A stretch of DNA of 64,000 bases from CALEMW01 sp964343835 (lineage in GTDB: Bacteria; Krumholzibacteriota; Krumholzibacteriia; LZORAL124-64-63): the NCBI GenBank assembly GCA_964343835.1, contig CAYFKR010000004.1, forward strand, positions 124,001 through 188,000, in the 5' to 3' direction. Shown piece by piece: positions 26,159-34,028 of this stretch (positions are counted from its first letter, which is position 1; the number at the start of each line of letters is the position of its first letter). The position numbers and the translations under genes are program-made. Under the pieces are notes generated by a model. It made no database searches. It saw nothing but the letters and a program-made list of their open reading frames with translations, and was not told the origin of the DNA.

Positions 26159-28034
26159 CGGGCGGACGGCCGCGGCGCTCCGGGACCTGCTGGGTCCCGA
26201 AGGCTGCCTGGACCATGCGGCCGCCCTGCGGGTCTACGCCCGCGACGCCTCCCACCTGGAACTGGGACGCCCCGCCGCGGTGGCCCTGCCCCGGACGCCC
26301 GCCGAGGCGGCCGCCGTCGTGGGGCGCTGCGCGGAGATGGGCGTGCCCTGGACCGCCCGCGGCGCCGGCACCGGCCTGTCCGGCGGCGCCCTGCCTGCCG
26401 ACGGCTGGGTGGTGGTCTCCACGGCCCGCATGACCGATGTCCGCATCCTGGGCGACCACGCCGTCCGCGCCGGCCCCGGCGTGACGAACGCCGCTCTCGA
26501 CCGCCTGCTCGCTCCCCGCGGCGGCGTCTTCGCCCCGGACCCCAGTAGCCAGGAAGCCGCCACCGTGGGCGGCAACGTGGCCGAGAACGCCGGCGGTCCC
26601 CACTGCCTCAAGGTCGGCAACACGGTCCAGCACGTCCGGGGCCTGACCTGGGTCGACGCCGATGGCACGCTGCGCGCCACCGGCGCCGGCGTGCCCGGCT
26701 GGGACCTGACGCCCCTGTTCACGGGCAGCGAAGGGACCCTGGGGCTGGTGGTCGAGGCCGAACTGGTCGTCTCGCCCCTCGAACCCGCCGCCGCCACCCT
26801 GCTGGCCTACGTGGACGACCTGGAGCTCTCGGCCCGCGCCGTGGTGGAGCTCCTGGCGTCGGGACTGCTGCCGGCGGCCCTGGAGGTGGTCGACGGCGTG
26901 ATGCTCGGCGTGGTGGAGGAGGCCTTCGCCTTCGGCTTCCGCACCGACGCCGCCGCGGCCATGATCGTTGAGTTCACCGGCACCGAGGACGAGGTCCGCC
27001 ACGACGCGGCCCGCGCCGCCGACCTGCTGCGCAGCCTGGGCGCCGAGGTCCACGAGGCCGCCGACGAGGCCCGTCGCCTCGACCTCTGGCGCTGCCGCAA
27101 GCGGGCCTTCGGGGCCGTGGGCCGGCTGAGCCCCAACTACGTGACCATGGACGTGGCCGTCCCCGTCGGCCGGCTGCCCTGCATGGTGGCCGCCGTCCGC
27201 GAGGCCGCCGACCGTCACGGCGTACGCGTGGCCACGGCCCTCCACGCCGGCGACGGCAACCTCCACCCCGGCGTGATGTACGACGCCGCCGACCCCGACT
27301 CCTCCCGCCGCGCCCACGCCGCCGCCGAGGCCATCATCGATGCCGCCCTCGGCCTGGGCGGAACCATCACCGGCGAGCACGGCGTGGGGGTCGAGAAGCT
27401 CCATGCCCTGCCCCGCCAGCTCCACCCCGTGGCCCTGGACCTGATGCGCGGCGTCCGCGGCGTCTTCGATCCCCGCGGCCTCTGCAATCCCGGCAAGCTG
27501 CTGCCGGAGGAGACGGGGACCGCTCCGCTGCCGCCGGCTCCTGCAGTCGCCGCCTTCGACGCCGACGCCCTGGCCGTGCGCACGCCCGCCTCGGCGACCG
27601 TGGCCGAGGTCCGCCGCGTGGCCGGGGAACGGGGCCTGACGGTCCCGGGCGCTGATGGCCCGGGCGACCTACCCATCGGCCACGTCTTCGACGCCCAGCA
27701 CCGTGACGCCGGTGACCCCCGCGGCCGCCTCCGCGACGCCGTCCTGGAGGTCTGGGCCCGCACCGGTGACGGTCGCTCCTTCCATGCGGGACTGCCGGTG
27801 GTCAAGAACGTCGCGGGCTACGACCTGCCCCGGTTGCTGGCGGGAACCGGGGGCGCCCTGGCCGACGCGGAGGCGCTCACCCTGGCCGCGAGGCCGGCCC
27901 GGGGGGAGGGCGCGACGCCAGTTCCGCCGGACGCTGAGCCATCCGCCATCGCTCCGGACCACGACCGCCTCGCCGGCCTCAAGGCCCTGTTCGATCCTCA
28001 TGGCGTCCTGCCGGCCCCGGAGGCCCTGCCGTGA
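26151..28034 (+). CDS. GlcD-GlcE fusion: FAD-linked 2-hydroxyacid oxidase with shortened GlcE part
   Basis: 627 aa. Residues 1-460 form a complete GlcD/D-lactate dehydrogenase-like subunit: RGAGTGLSGGALPADGWVVV and GGNVAENAGGPHCLKVG bind FAD, HAGDGNLHPGVMYD and ITGEHGVGVEKL hold substrate and metal residues, and FDPRGLCNPGKLLPEE is the usual C terminus. Residues about 475-627 resemble only the last part of GlcE, with PVVKNVAGYDLPRLLAGTGG and a final FDPHGVLPAPEALP. The GlcE N-terminal FAD domain is missing. It overlaps lpd by 8 bases and glcF by 4. Likely oxidises glycolate, D-lactate or another 2-hydroxyacid and hands electrons to GlcF and ETF. Confidence 0.83.
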   Translation: MADGRTAAALRDLLGPEGCLDHAAALRVYARDASHLELGRPAAVALPRTPAEAAAVVGRCAEMGVPWTARGAGTGLSGGALPADGWVVVSTARMTDVRILGDHAVRAGPGVTNAALDRLLAPRGGVFAPDPSSQEAATVGGNVAENAGGPHCLKVGNTVQHVRGLTWVDADGTLRATGAGVPGWDLTPLFTGSEGTLGLVVEAELVVSPLEPAAATLLAYVDDLELSARAVVELLASGLLPAALEVVDGVMLGVVEEAFAFGFRTDAAAAMIVEFTGTEDEVRHDAARAADLLRSLGAEVHEAADEARRLDLWRCRKRAFGAVGRLSPNYVTMDVAVPVGRLPCMVAAVREAADRHGVRVATALHAGDGNLHPGVMYDAADPDSSRRAHAAAEAIIDAALGLGGTITGEHGVGVEKLHALPRQLHPVALDLMRGVRGVFDPRGLCNPGKLLPEETGTAPLPPAPAVAAFDADALAVRTPASATVAEVRRVAGERGLTVPGADGPGDLPIGHVFDAQHRDAGDPRGRLRDAVLEVWARTGDGRSFHAGLPVVKNVAGYDLPRLLAGTGGALADAEALTLAARPARGEGATPVPPDAEPSAIAPDHDRLAGLKALFDPHGVLPAPEALP

Positions 28035-29284
28035 CGGCCCCGGACCTGCGCACCCGCCTCGACGACCTCCTCCGCCGCTGCGTCCAGTGCGGCCTGTGCC
28101 TGCCCCACTGCGCCACCTACACCGCCACCGGCGACGAGACCCGCTCGCCGCGAGGACGGCTGCTGCTGCTGCCCGACGCCCTGGACGGCGACGACGCCGA
28201 CGGCACCGTGACCGACACTTTCGACACCTGCCTGGGGTGCCGCGCCTGCGTGACGGCCTGCCCGAGCGGCGTGGCGCCGGACCTGCTCGAGGCCGGGCGC
28301 GCCGTCGCCCGCGACGGCCGCGATCTGCCCCGCGTCCTCGGCCTGTCCGTGGGGCCGGAGCGGCTGCCGCTGCTGGCGTCCCTGGGACACGTGGCCGAGC
28401 GGGCCATGGCGGTGCTGGGTGGTTCGTCGTGGCGCGGCCGGTCGGAGGGGTCGCCCCTGGCGGGGGTGGCCCGCCTGCTCGGCAGTCGCCCCGTCGCCCT
28501 GCGTGCCGACCTCGACCTCGTGAAACTGCTGGACGGCCTGACCGGCGTCCGCACCCGTCCCGGAGCGGCGCACCCCGCCCGAGCGGCGGAGCGCACCGTC
28601 GCCCTCTTCGCCGGCTGCGCCAACCGCGGCATGCTGTCCGACACCCAGCGTCGTCTGGTCGGCCTGCTCGCGGCCTGCGGCGTTGCGGTGGAGACGCCCC
28701 CGGACCAGACCTGCTGCGGCGCCCTGGAGGAGCACGCGGGCCGCACGGCCGCCGCCGCGGGCCGCCGTCGACGCAACACCGCCGCGCTGGGCGACGCCGT
28801 GACCACCCATGACTCCCTGTTGGTGGAGGCGGCCGGCTGCGGCCTCGCTCTGGAGGAGCAGGGCGGGTTCCCTGACGGGGCGGTCGTCGATGCCGCGGTC
28901 CTGCTGGACGGGCTGGCGTTGCCGCCACGGCGATCCGTGCCCCTGACCGTCGCCTACCACGACCCCTGCCACGCCCTCCACGGCCGGGGCATCCATGCCG
29001 AACCTCGCCGGTTGCTGCAAGGGATCCCGGACCTGCGGCTCGTGGAGCCGGAGGGCGCCGACCTCTGCTGCGGCGGCGCCGGCGGCTACGCCCTGGACCA
29101 CCCGGACCTGTCCCGGGAGATGGGGCGCCGCAAGGCCCGCGCCCTCCTGGAAGCGGGGGCCGACCTGGTCGTGACCTCCAATCCTGGCTGCCTGGGTCAG
29201 ATCCGCGACGGTCTGCTGCTGGAGGACCCGTCGGTGCCCATCCTGCCCCTGACCGACCTGCTCTGGTACGCATCGCTTTCCTGA
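28031..29284 (+). CDS. glcF: Glycolate oxidase iron-sulfur subunit (GlcF-like)
   Basis: 417-aa (Fe-S)-binding protein starting at GTG 28031 within a 4-base overlap. Two 4Fe-4S motifs, CVQCGLCLPHC and CLGCRACVTACPSG, are followed by two CCG domains (DQTCCGALEEHAG; AYHDPCHALHGRG with DLCCGGAGGYAL). This matches GlcF and LutA-like subunits that relay electrons from the flavin subunit. It is the third gene of lpd-glcDE-glcF. An electron route through ETF and the EtfD-like protein is plausible from the neighbourhood, but not proven. Confidence 0.87.
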   Translation: MTAPDLRTRLDDLLRRCVQCGLCLPHCATYTATGDETRSPRGRLLLLPDALDGDDADGTVTDTFDTCLGCRACVTACPSGVAPDLLEAGRAVARDGRDLPRVLGLSVGPERLPLLASLGHVAERAMAVLGGSSWRGRSEGSPLAGVARLLGSRPVALRADLDLVKLLDGLTGVRTRPGAAHPARAAERTVALFAGCANRGMLSDTQRRLVGLLAACGVAVETPPDQTCCGALEEHAGRTAAAAGRRRRNTAALGDAVTTHDSLLVEAAGCGLALEEQGGFPDGAVVDAAVLLDGLALPPRRSVPLTVAYHDPCHALHGRGIHAEPRRLLQGIPDLRLVEPEGADLCCGGAGGYALDHPDLSREMGRRKARALLEAGADLVVTSNPGCLGQIRDGLLLEDPSVPILPLTDLLWYASLS

Positions 29285-29297
29285 TCGACGTTTTCCG

Positions 29298-29347
29298 TTG
29301 CGGAACCCCTGATTCTCTTATAAATTCCTTTATCGCGATCAAGGAAT
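29298..29347 (+). promoter_or_regulatory. Promoter and near-perfect 24-bp palindromic operator of the ArsR-methyltransferase/ahcY operon
   Basis: TTGCGG (29298-29303), 16 bases, TATAAA (29320-29325). Overlapping the -10 and start region is the palindrome 29324-29347: ATTCCTT at 29324-29330 mirrors AAGGAAT at 29341-29347 around the self-complementary centre ATCGCGAT (29332-29339), with only the 29331/29340 pair mismatched. This placement suits repression of its own operon by the ArsR-type protein that follows. Confidence 0.75.
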
Positions 29348-29361
29348 AACAGGAGGCCGCC

Positions 29362-30426
29362 GTGTCCGTCGCCGTGGAGCACCCCGTCCAGTACCTGCAG
29401 GCCGTCAGCGACCCGCGTCGCCTGCGGCTGCTCAGGCTGCTCGGTCGGGGGGAGCTCAACGTGCGCGAGGCCGTGGCGGTGCTCGGGGCCGGCCAGTCCA
29501 CCGTGTCCAAGCACCTGGCGGTGCTGCGCGACGCCGGCTGGATCCGCCACCGCAAGGAAGGTACCTGGAGCTGGTACGCCCTGCGCGAGGCGGGGGAGTT
29601 CCCAGGGGGACGGGCCCTGCACGGGGCCGTCCTGGCCCAGGCCGACGCCGTGCCCGAGGCCGCCCGCGACGACGCCGCCCTGCGCTCCGTGCTGCTGGAC
29701 CGCGACCGCGCCACAGGCGAATTCTTCGACGACGTGGCGGCGGTCTGGGACCGCATCCGCCCCGCATTCGAGCATCCCGACGTTCAGGCCGGCGCCCTGG
29801 GCGCCCTGGCCCCCGAGGGGCTCGACGTGGTGGACATCGGCACCGGCACCGGCGCCCTGCTGCCCCTGCTGGCGGCCACCGGCGCCCGCGTCACCGCCGT
29901 GGACAACTCCGAGTCCATGCTCGCCGAGGCCCGTGAGCTGTGCCGTCGCGAGGGTATCCGGGTGGCGGAGTTCATGAATGCGGATATTCAAGACCTGCCG
30001 CTGCCGGCCGATCGTTACGATGCGGCCTACAGCTCCATGGTCCTGCACCACGTGGCCCGGCCGGCCGACGCCCTGCGCGAGATGGCGCGCATCGTCCGGC
30101 CCGGCGGCAAGGTGGTCGTGATCTCGTTCACCCGGCATGACCAGGCCTGGATGCGCGAGAAGCTGGCCCATCGGCGCCTGGGCTTCTCCCGGGACGAGAT
30201 CGACACCCTTTTCCGACGCTCCGGTCTGGAGCCGCGCCACTGGCTGGTGCGGCCCGCGGCAGGAGGCGTCGAAACCCGTGCGGCCCTGCCGGACGGATCG
30301 GAGGGCCGGGACGTCGCCTGGCCCGACGTGTTCCTGGCCGTCGGCGCCAAGGCCGACGGCGCGACGATGTCCACCACCGGGGACCCCGAGGGTCCCGTTC
30401 ACCCCCCAGAGGGAGAGGACCGATGA
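29362..30426 (+). CDS. ArsR-family regulator fused to SAM-dependent methyltransferase
   Basis: 354 aa; start GTG at 29362 with AGGAGG 5 bases upstream. Residues 1-85 are a winged helix (SDPRRLRLLRLLGRGELNVR, then GQSTVSKHLAVLRDAGWIRH, the recognition helix). Residues 150-310 are a class I methyltransferase: VVDIGTGTGALLPLLAATGA binds SAM, AVDNSESMLAEA is motif II, and YSSMVLHHVARPADALREM the later motif. Fusions of this kind are found beside ahcY or methionine genes and resemble SAH/SAM-sensing ArsR regulators. The stop overlaps ahcY by four bases. It probably senses SAM or SAH and controls this operon through the adjacent palindrome. Confidence 0.87.
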   Translation: MSVAVEHPVQYLQAVSDPRRLRLLRLLGRGELNVREAVAVLGAGQSTVSKHLAVLRDAGWIRHRKEGTWSWYALREAGEFPGGRALHGAVLAQADAVPEAARDDAALRSVLLDRDRATGEFFDDVAAVWDRIRPAFEHPDVQAGALGALAPEGLDVVDIGTGTGALLPLLAATGARVTAVDNSESMLAEARELCRREGIRVAEFMNADIQDLPLPADRYDAAYSSMVLHHVARPADALREMARIVRPGGKVVVISFTRHDQAWMREKLAHRRLGFSRDEIDTLFRRSGLEPRHWLVRPAAGGVETRAALPDGSEGRDVAWPDVFLAVGAKADGATMSTTGDPEGPVHPPEGEDR

Positions 30427-31698
30427 CGAAGCTGGCCGAAGGGACCAACTACAAGGTCGCCGACATGGCGCTCGCCGAGCAGGGGCGCATGAAGATCGAC
30501 TGGGCCGAGAGCCGCATGCCCGTGATGATGGCGCTGCGCAAGGAGCACGCCGCGGCCCAGAGCCTCAAGGGCACGCGCATCACCGGCTGCCTGCACGTGA
30601 CCAAGGAGACGGCCGTGCTCATCGAGACCCTCATCGCCGCCGGCGCCGAGATCTCGTGGAGCGGCTGCAACCCCCTGTCCACCCAGGACGACGTGGCCGC
30701 GGCCCTGGCCGCAGCCGACGTTTCCATGTACGCCTGGCACGGCCAGTCGGTGGAGGACTTCTACTGGTGCATCGACCGCACCCTCGACTTCAAGCCGACC
30801 ATGACCCTGGACGACGGCGCCGACCTGATCTTCACGGTGCACAACAAGCACCCCGAGCTCATCGAGGGCATCTACGGCGGCACCGAGGAGACCACCACCG
30901 GCATCCACCGCCTTCGCGCCATGTCCAAGGACGGCGCCCTCAAGTACCCCGTCATCGCCGTCAACGACGCCGAGACCAAGTGGGACTTCNNNNNNNNNNT
31001 ACGGCACCGGCCAGTCCAGCCTCGACGGCATCATCCGCGCCACCAGCGTGCTGCTGGCCGGCAAGAACTTCGTGACCGCCGGCTACGGCCACTGCGGCAA
31101 GGGTTGCGCCATGCGCGCCGCCGGCCTGGGCGCCAACGTGATCGCCACCGAGGTCAAGGCCACCGCCGCCCTGAAGGCCACCCTCGACGGACACGAGGTC
31201 ATGAAGATGGACGAGGCCGCCAGGGTGGGCGACGTGTTCATCACCGCCACGGGCATGAAGGACGTCATCGTGGGCCGCCACTTCGAGGTCATGCGCGACG
31301 GCGCCATCGTGTGCAACACCGGTCACTACGACTGCGAGATCAACATCGGCGACCTCGAGGCCATGGCCGCCTCCAAGCGCGAGATCCGCCCCAACTGCGA
31401 CGAGTACACCATGCCCGACGGCCGCCGGATCTACCTGCTGGCCCAGGGCCGCCTGGTGAACCTGGCCGCCGCCGAGGGACACCCGAGCGAGGTCATGGAC
31501 ATGAGCTTCGCCAACCAGTTCCTCAGCATGGTGCGCCTGGCCAGGGAGGGTCGCGACCTGGAGATCGAGGTCCACGACATCCCCGAGGAGCAGGACCAGT
31601 ACATCGCCGGCATCAAGCTGTCGACCATGGGCATGGAGATGGACGAGCTGACCGAGGAGCAGATCCGCTACAACGAGGACTACTCCGCGGGCACGTAG
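30423..31698 (+). CDS. ahcY: S-adenosylhomocysteine hydrolase (interrupted by assembly gap)
   Basis: Splits SAH into adenosine and homocysteine with bound NAD+. The first part (from MTKLAEGTNYKVADMALAEQ to AVNDAETKWDF) ends at a run of 10 N (30990-30999); the second part resumes with YGTGQSSLDGIIRATSVLLA and contains the NAD motif GYGHCGKGCAMRAAGLGAN. The halves are out of frame by one base as written. Family alignment predicts only three residues (DN plus Arg or Lys), 9 bases, between them, so the apparent frameshift comes from the placeholder N length. About 425 aa when joined, of the shorter archaeal/Thermotoga-like type. Translation is coupled to the regulator gene. Confidence 0.93.
30990..30999. 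other. Assembly gap (10 N)
   Basis: Ten N within ahcY. The coding frame across the gap is restored if the true insert is 9 bases, so this is a scaffold join or masked stretch rather than a biological break. Confidence 0.95.
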
Positions 31699-31730
31699 GA
31701 TCCGAAGGATCCGCCGCAGGGTGAAACGCG

Positions 31731-31760
31731 AGAGGGGCGGCCCATGGGGCCGCCCCTCTT
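31731..31760. terminator. Bidirectional terminator between ahcY and barrel protein
   Basis: 13-bp perfect stem (31731-31743 with 31747-31759, ATG loop), ending in CTCTTCG on the plus strand and preceded by GTGAAACGCG for the minus strand. Confidence 0.75.
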
Positions 31761-31786
31761 CGTATCCGTCGCGAATCGTCCGCGCT

Positions 31787-32605
31787 CTAGAAGCCGAACA
31801 CCAGGTTGGCCGACAGGCCCCACCAGTGGGTGTTGGTCCAGTAGAAGCTTTCGTTGGGAGCCTGGAAGCCGTCGAAGACGATCTCGTCGCCGGTCAGCAG
31901 GTAGTTCCACACCAGGCCCAGTTCCAGCAGCATGGAATCGTTCAGGCCGTACTCGGTCCCGAAGCCGATGCCCACGCCGAAGTCCGCGCCCTCGATGGGC
32001 TCGTCCTGGTAGGTGAGCACGGCGCTGTCGCGCCCGTTGGTGGTGACGGCCCAGTCGTAGTACAGCACGTTGGCGCTGACGAAGGGGTTGAACCTGGACT
32101 CGGGCATCATGGCGTCGCCCAGGTAGGTCACCACGCCCACGCTGCCGCCGTCCAGCTTCAGGTAGGAGTCGGGAGTGAACAGGCCCACGCCGTCCAGTTC
32201 CTCGTCGATCAGGGCCATCTCCTCGGGCTTGTCGTCCACGAAGCTGGTGCCTCCGCGGCGGACGTTCAGGTGCACCGCGAGCATGTCCAGGACGTAGATC
32301 CGCAGACCGCCTCCGAAGGCCATGCTGGCCCCCGTGAGGTCGTTCATGTCGAAGATCTCTTCCTTGAGGATGTTGATGGGGATCATGTGCTCGGCGCCCA
32401 GGGCGACGGCCAGGAATCCCGGATGGCGGCGTTCCTTCTCTTCCACCTCGACCGGGGCCTCGGCATCGGCCTCGTCGGCGGCGGCCGCGAGGGCCTCCTC
32501 GGTGGCGGGAGGTGCCTCGTCCTGGGCCATGGCCAGGGAGGCGCCGCAGACGATGATCAGGCCCAGCAGGGCGGTCGGGACGATGCGAAGCAGCACGGGA
32601 CGCAT
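31787..32605 (-). CDS. Predicted outer-membrane beta-barrel protein
   Basis: 272 aa. A signal peptide (RIVPTALLGLIIVCGASLAM, then AQD) is followed by an acidic linker rich in Ala and Glu (residues 27-55) and a region of alternating hydrophobic strands with Gly and aromatic residues (FGGGLRIYVLDMLAVHLNVR, ADFGVGIGFGTEYGLND, LELGLVWNYLLTG) ending in the aromatic C-terminal strand WWGLSANLVFGF, the usual recognition signal for the BAM complex. About 8-10 strands are likely. No closer family is recognised; OprF/OmpW-like small barrels are candidates. AAAGGAG lies upstream of the start at 32605. Confidence 0.7.
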   Translation of the reverse strand: MRPVLLRIVPTALLGLIIVCGASLAMAQDEAPPATEEALAAAADEADAEAPVEVEEKERRHPGFLAVALGAEHMIPINILKEEIFDMNDLTGASMAFGGGLRIYVLDMLAVHLNVRRGGTSFVDDKPEEMALIDEELDGVGLFTPDSYLKLDGGSVGVVTYLGDAMMPESRFNPFVSANVLYYDWAVTTNGRDSAVLTYQDEPIEGADFGVGIGFGTEYGLNDSMLLELGLVWNYLLTGDEIVFDGFQAPNESFYWTNTHWWGLSANLVFGF

Positions 32606-32650
32606 AAACTGCGCTCCTTTCGCGAGGATAGGGACGGAACGTGCGCATGG

Positions 32651-32680
32651 AATATACTGCTCCCACGGATCCTTGTCCAA
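32651..32680 (-). promoter_or_regulatory. Promoter of the barrel protein gene
   Basis: On the minus strand TTGGAC (32675-32680) is 18 bases from TATATT (32651-32656), giving a leader of about 40 bases before the start at 32605. Confidence 0.6.
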
Positions 32681-32755
32681 TGCTCCGGAGTCAGTTGGGG
32701 GGTTGTGCTTCCGGCCGGGATCACGTATCATCATGAGCCTCAGGCGTAAGCTTGA

Positions 32756-32931
32756 TGCTAGCGTCGATGCGGTCCCATGCAGATCCCTGACTCGCATCTG
32801 CGGAGCGCCGTGACGTCGTCGGGACCGAGTCGCCCTTAGCTCGACGACCGATCTTCGCCCGTATCGACAGGAGTATCCTGAGCCGGCCTTCGGGCCCGGC
32901 TCAGGATTCTTTCTATCAGGAGGTCCCGGTC
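32756..32931 (+). promoter_or_regulatory. Structured 5' leader of add with terminator-like hairpin
   Basis: An extended -10 (TGC then TAGCGT at 32759-32764) implies a leader of about 160 bases. It can form GCAGAT/ATCTGC (32779-32784 with 32796-32801), GTCGTCG/CGACGAC (32815-32821 with 32842-32848), and a 12-bp perfect hairpin (32875-32886 with 32896-32907) followed by TCTTTCT just 24 bases before the add start. The arrangement resembles a transcription attenuator or riboswitch; it could instead end a small RNA. No known riboswitch class was recognised. The rest of 32606-32931 holds the divergent promoter of the barrel gene. Confidence 0.5.
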
Positions 32932-34026
32932 ATGGAACAGACCACTTCGGCCACGATCCCCGATTCCGCCCTGCTGCGCGACCTGCCCAAGACCGACCTC
33001 CACGTGCACCTCGACGGCTCGCTGCGCCCGGCGACCGTCCGCGAGCTCGCCGCGCTCCACGACCTGCCCTTCGGCTTCGCCACCGACGACGACGTGAAGG
33101 CCGTCTGCCAGGTCAGCGAGCAGTGCGAGAGCCTCGAGGACTACCTCAAGGTCTTCGACATCACCCTCCAGCTCATGCAGCGCACCGACGAGATCACCCG
33201 CATTGCCTTCGAGCTGGCCGAGGACGCCCACCGCGAGAACGTGCGCTACATGGAGGTGCGGTACTCGCCCATGCTCCACACCGTGGGCGGGCTGTCCCTG
33301 GACGAGATCGTCGCGGCGGTGCAGGAGGGCCTGGACAGGGCCCGGCGCCGCTACGGCATCATCACCGGCCAGATCATCTGCGGCATCCGCCACATCTCGC
33401 CGGAGTCGTCCCTGGAGCTGGCTGAGCTGGCCGTGCGCTGGAAGGGGCGGGGCGTGGTGGCCTTCGACCTGGCCGGCGCCGAGCGCGACTTCCCGGCCAA
33501 GGACCACATCCAGGCCTTCTACCACGTGCTGAACCACAACCTGCCGGTCACGATCCACGCCGGTGAGGCCTTCGGCCCGGAGTCCATCCACCAGGCCATC
33601 CACTACTGCGGCGCCAACCGCATCGGCCACGGCACCCACCTGGCCGAGGACCCGGCCCTGATGCAGTGGGTCAACGACCGCCGCATCCCGGTGGAGATGT
33701 GCCTGGCCAGCAACATGCAGACCCGCGCCATCACCGACTGGCAGGACCATCCCATCCGACGCTTCATGGAGGAGGGCCTGCGGGTGACCCTGAACACGGA
33801 CAACCGGCTGGTCTCCGGCACCACCGTCACCCGCGAGTACGAGCTGGCGGTGGAGCACTACCAGCTCACCACAGCCCAACTCTGCAAGGTGATCCTGGAC
33901 GGGTTCAAGAGCGCGTTCCTGCCCCAGTCGGAGAAGGTGCGGCTGGTCAACCGGGTGCTGGACGAGTTCGAGGCTCTCGGGGTGGCGCCGGCCGGGCTGG
34001 TCTCGCGCCGCTGGCGGGCTGCCTGA
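32932..34026 (+). CDS. add: Adenosine deaminase
   Basis: Zinc enzyme converting adenosine to inosine. At 364 aa it has KTDLHVHLDGSLRP (metal HxH), VRYMEVRYSPML, ICGIRHISPESS, VVAFDLAGAE, VTIHAGEAFGPESI (catalytic Glu and zinc His), RIGHGTHLAEDP and VTLNTDNRLVSGT with the catalytic Asp pair region. GGAGG lies before the start. One barrel gene away from ahcY, it can remove the adenosine made by SAH hydrolysis and so pull that reaction forward. The upstream leader has attenuator-like structure. Confidence 0.93.
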   Translation: MEQTTSATIPDSALLRDLPKTDLHVHLDGSLRPATVRELAALHDLPFGFATDDDVKAVCQVSEQCESLEDYLKVFDITLQLMQRTDEITRIAFELAEDAHRENVRYMEVRYSPMLHTVGGLSLDEIVAAVQEGLDRARRRYGIITGQIICGIRHISPESSLELAELAVRWKGRGVVAFDLAGAERDFPAKDHIQAFYHVLNHNLPVTIHAGEAFGPESIHQAIHYCGANRIGHGTHLAEDPALMQWVNDRRIPVEMCLASNMQTRAITDWQDHPIRRFMEEGLRVTLNTDNRLVSGTTVTREYELAVEHYQLTTAQLCKVILDGFKSAFLPQSEKVRLVNRVLDEFEALGVAPAGLVSRRWRAA

Positions 34027-34028
34027 CC

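Noticed and set aside
30423..31724. Frameshifted 433-aa product through the N gap in ahcY
   Set aside because: The second part read in this frame is Arg/Gly/His-rich shadow sequence; the true ahcY C-terminal half continues one frame over.
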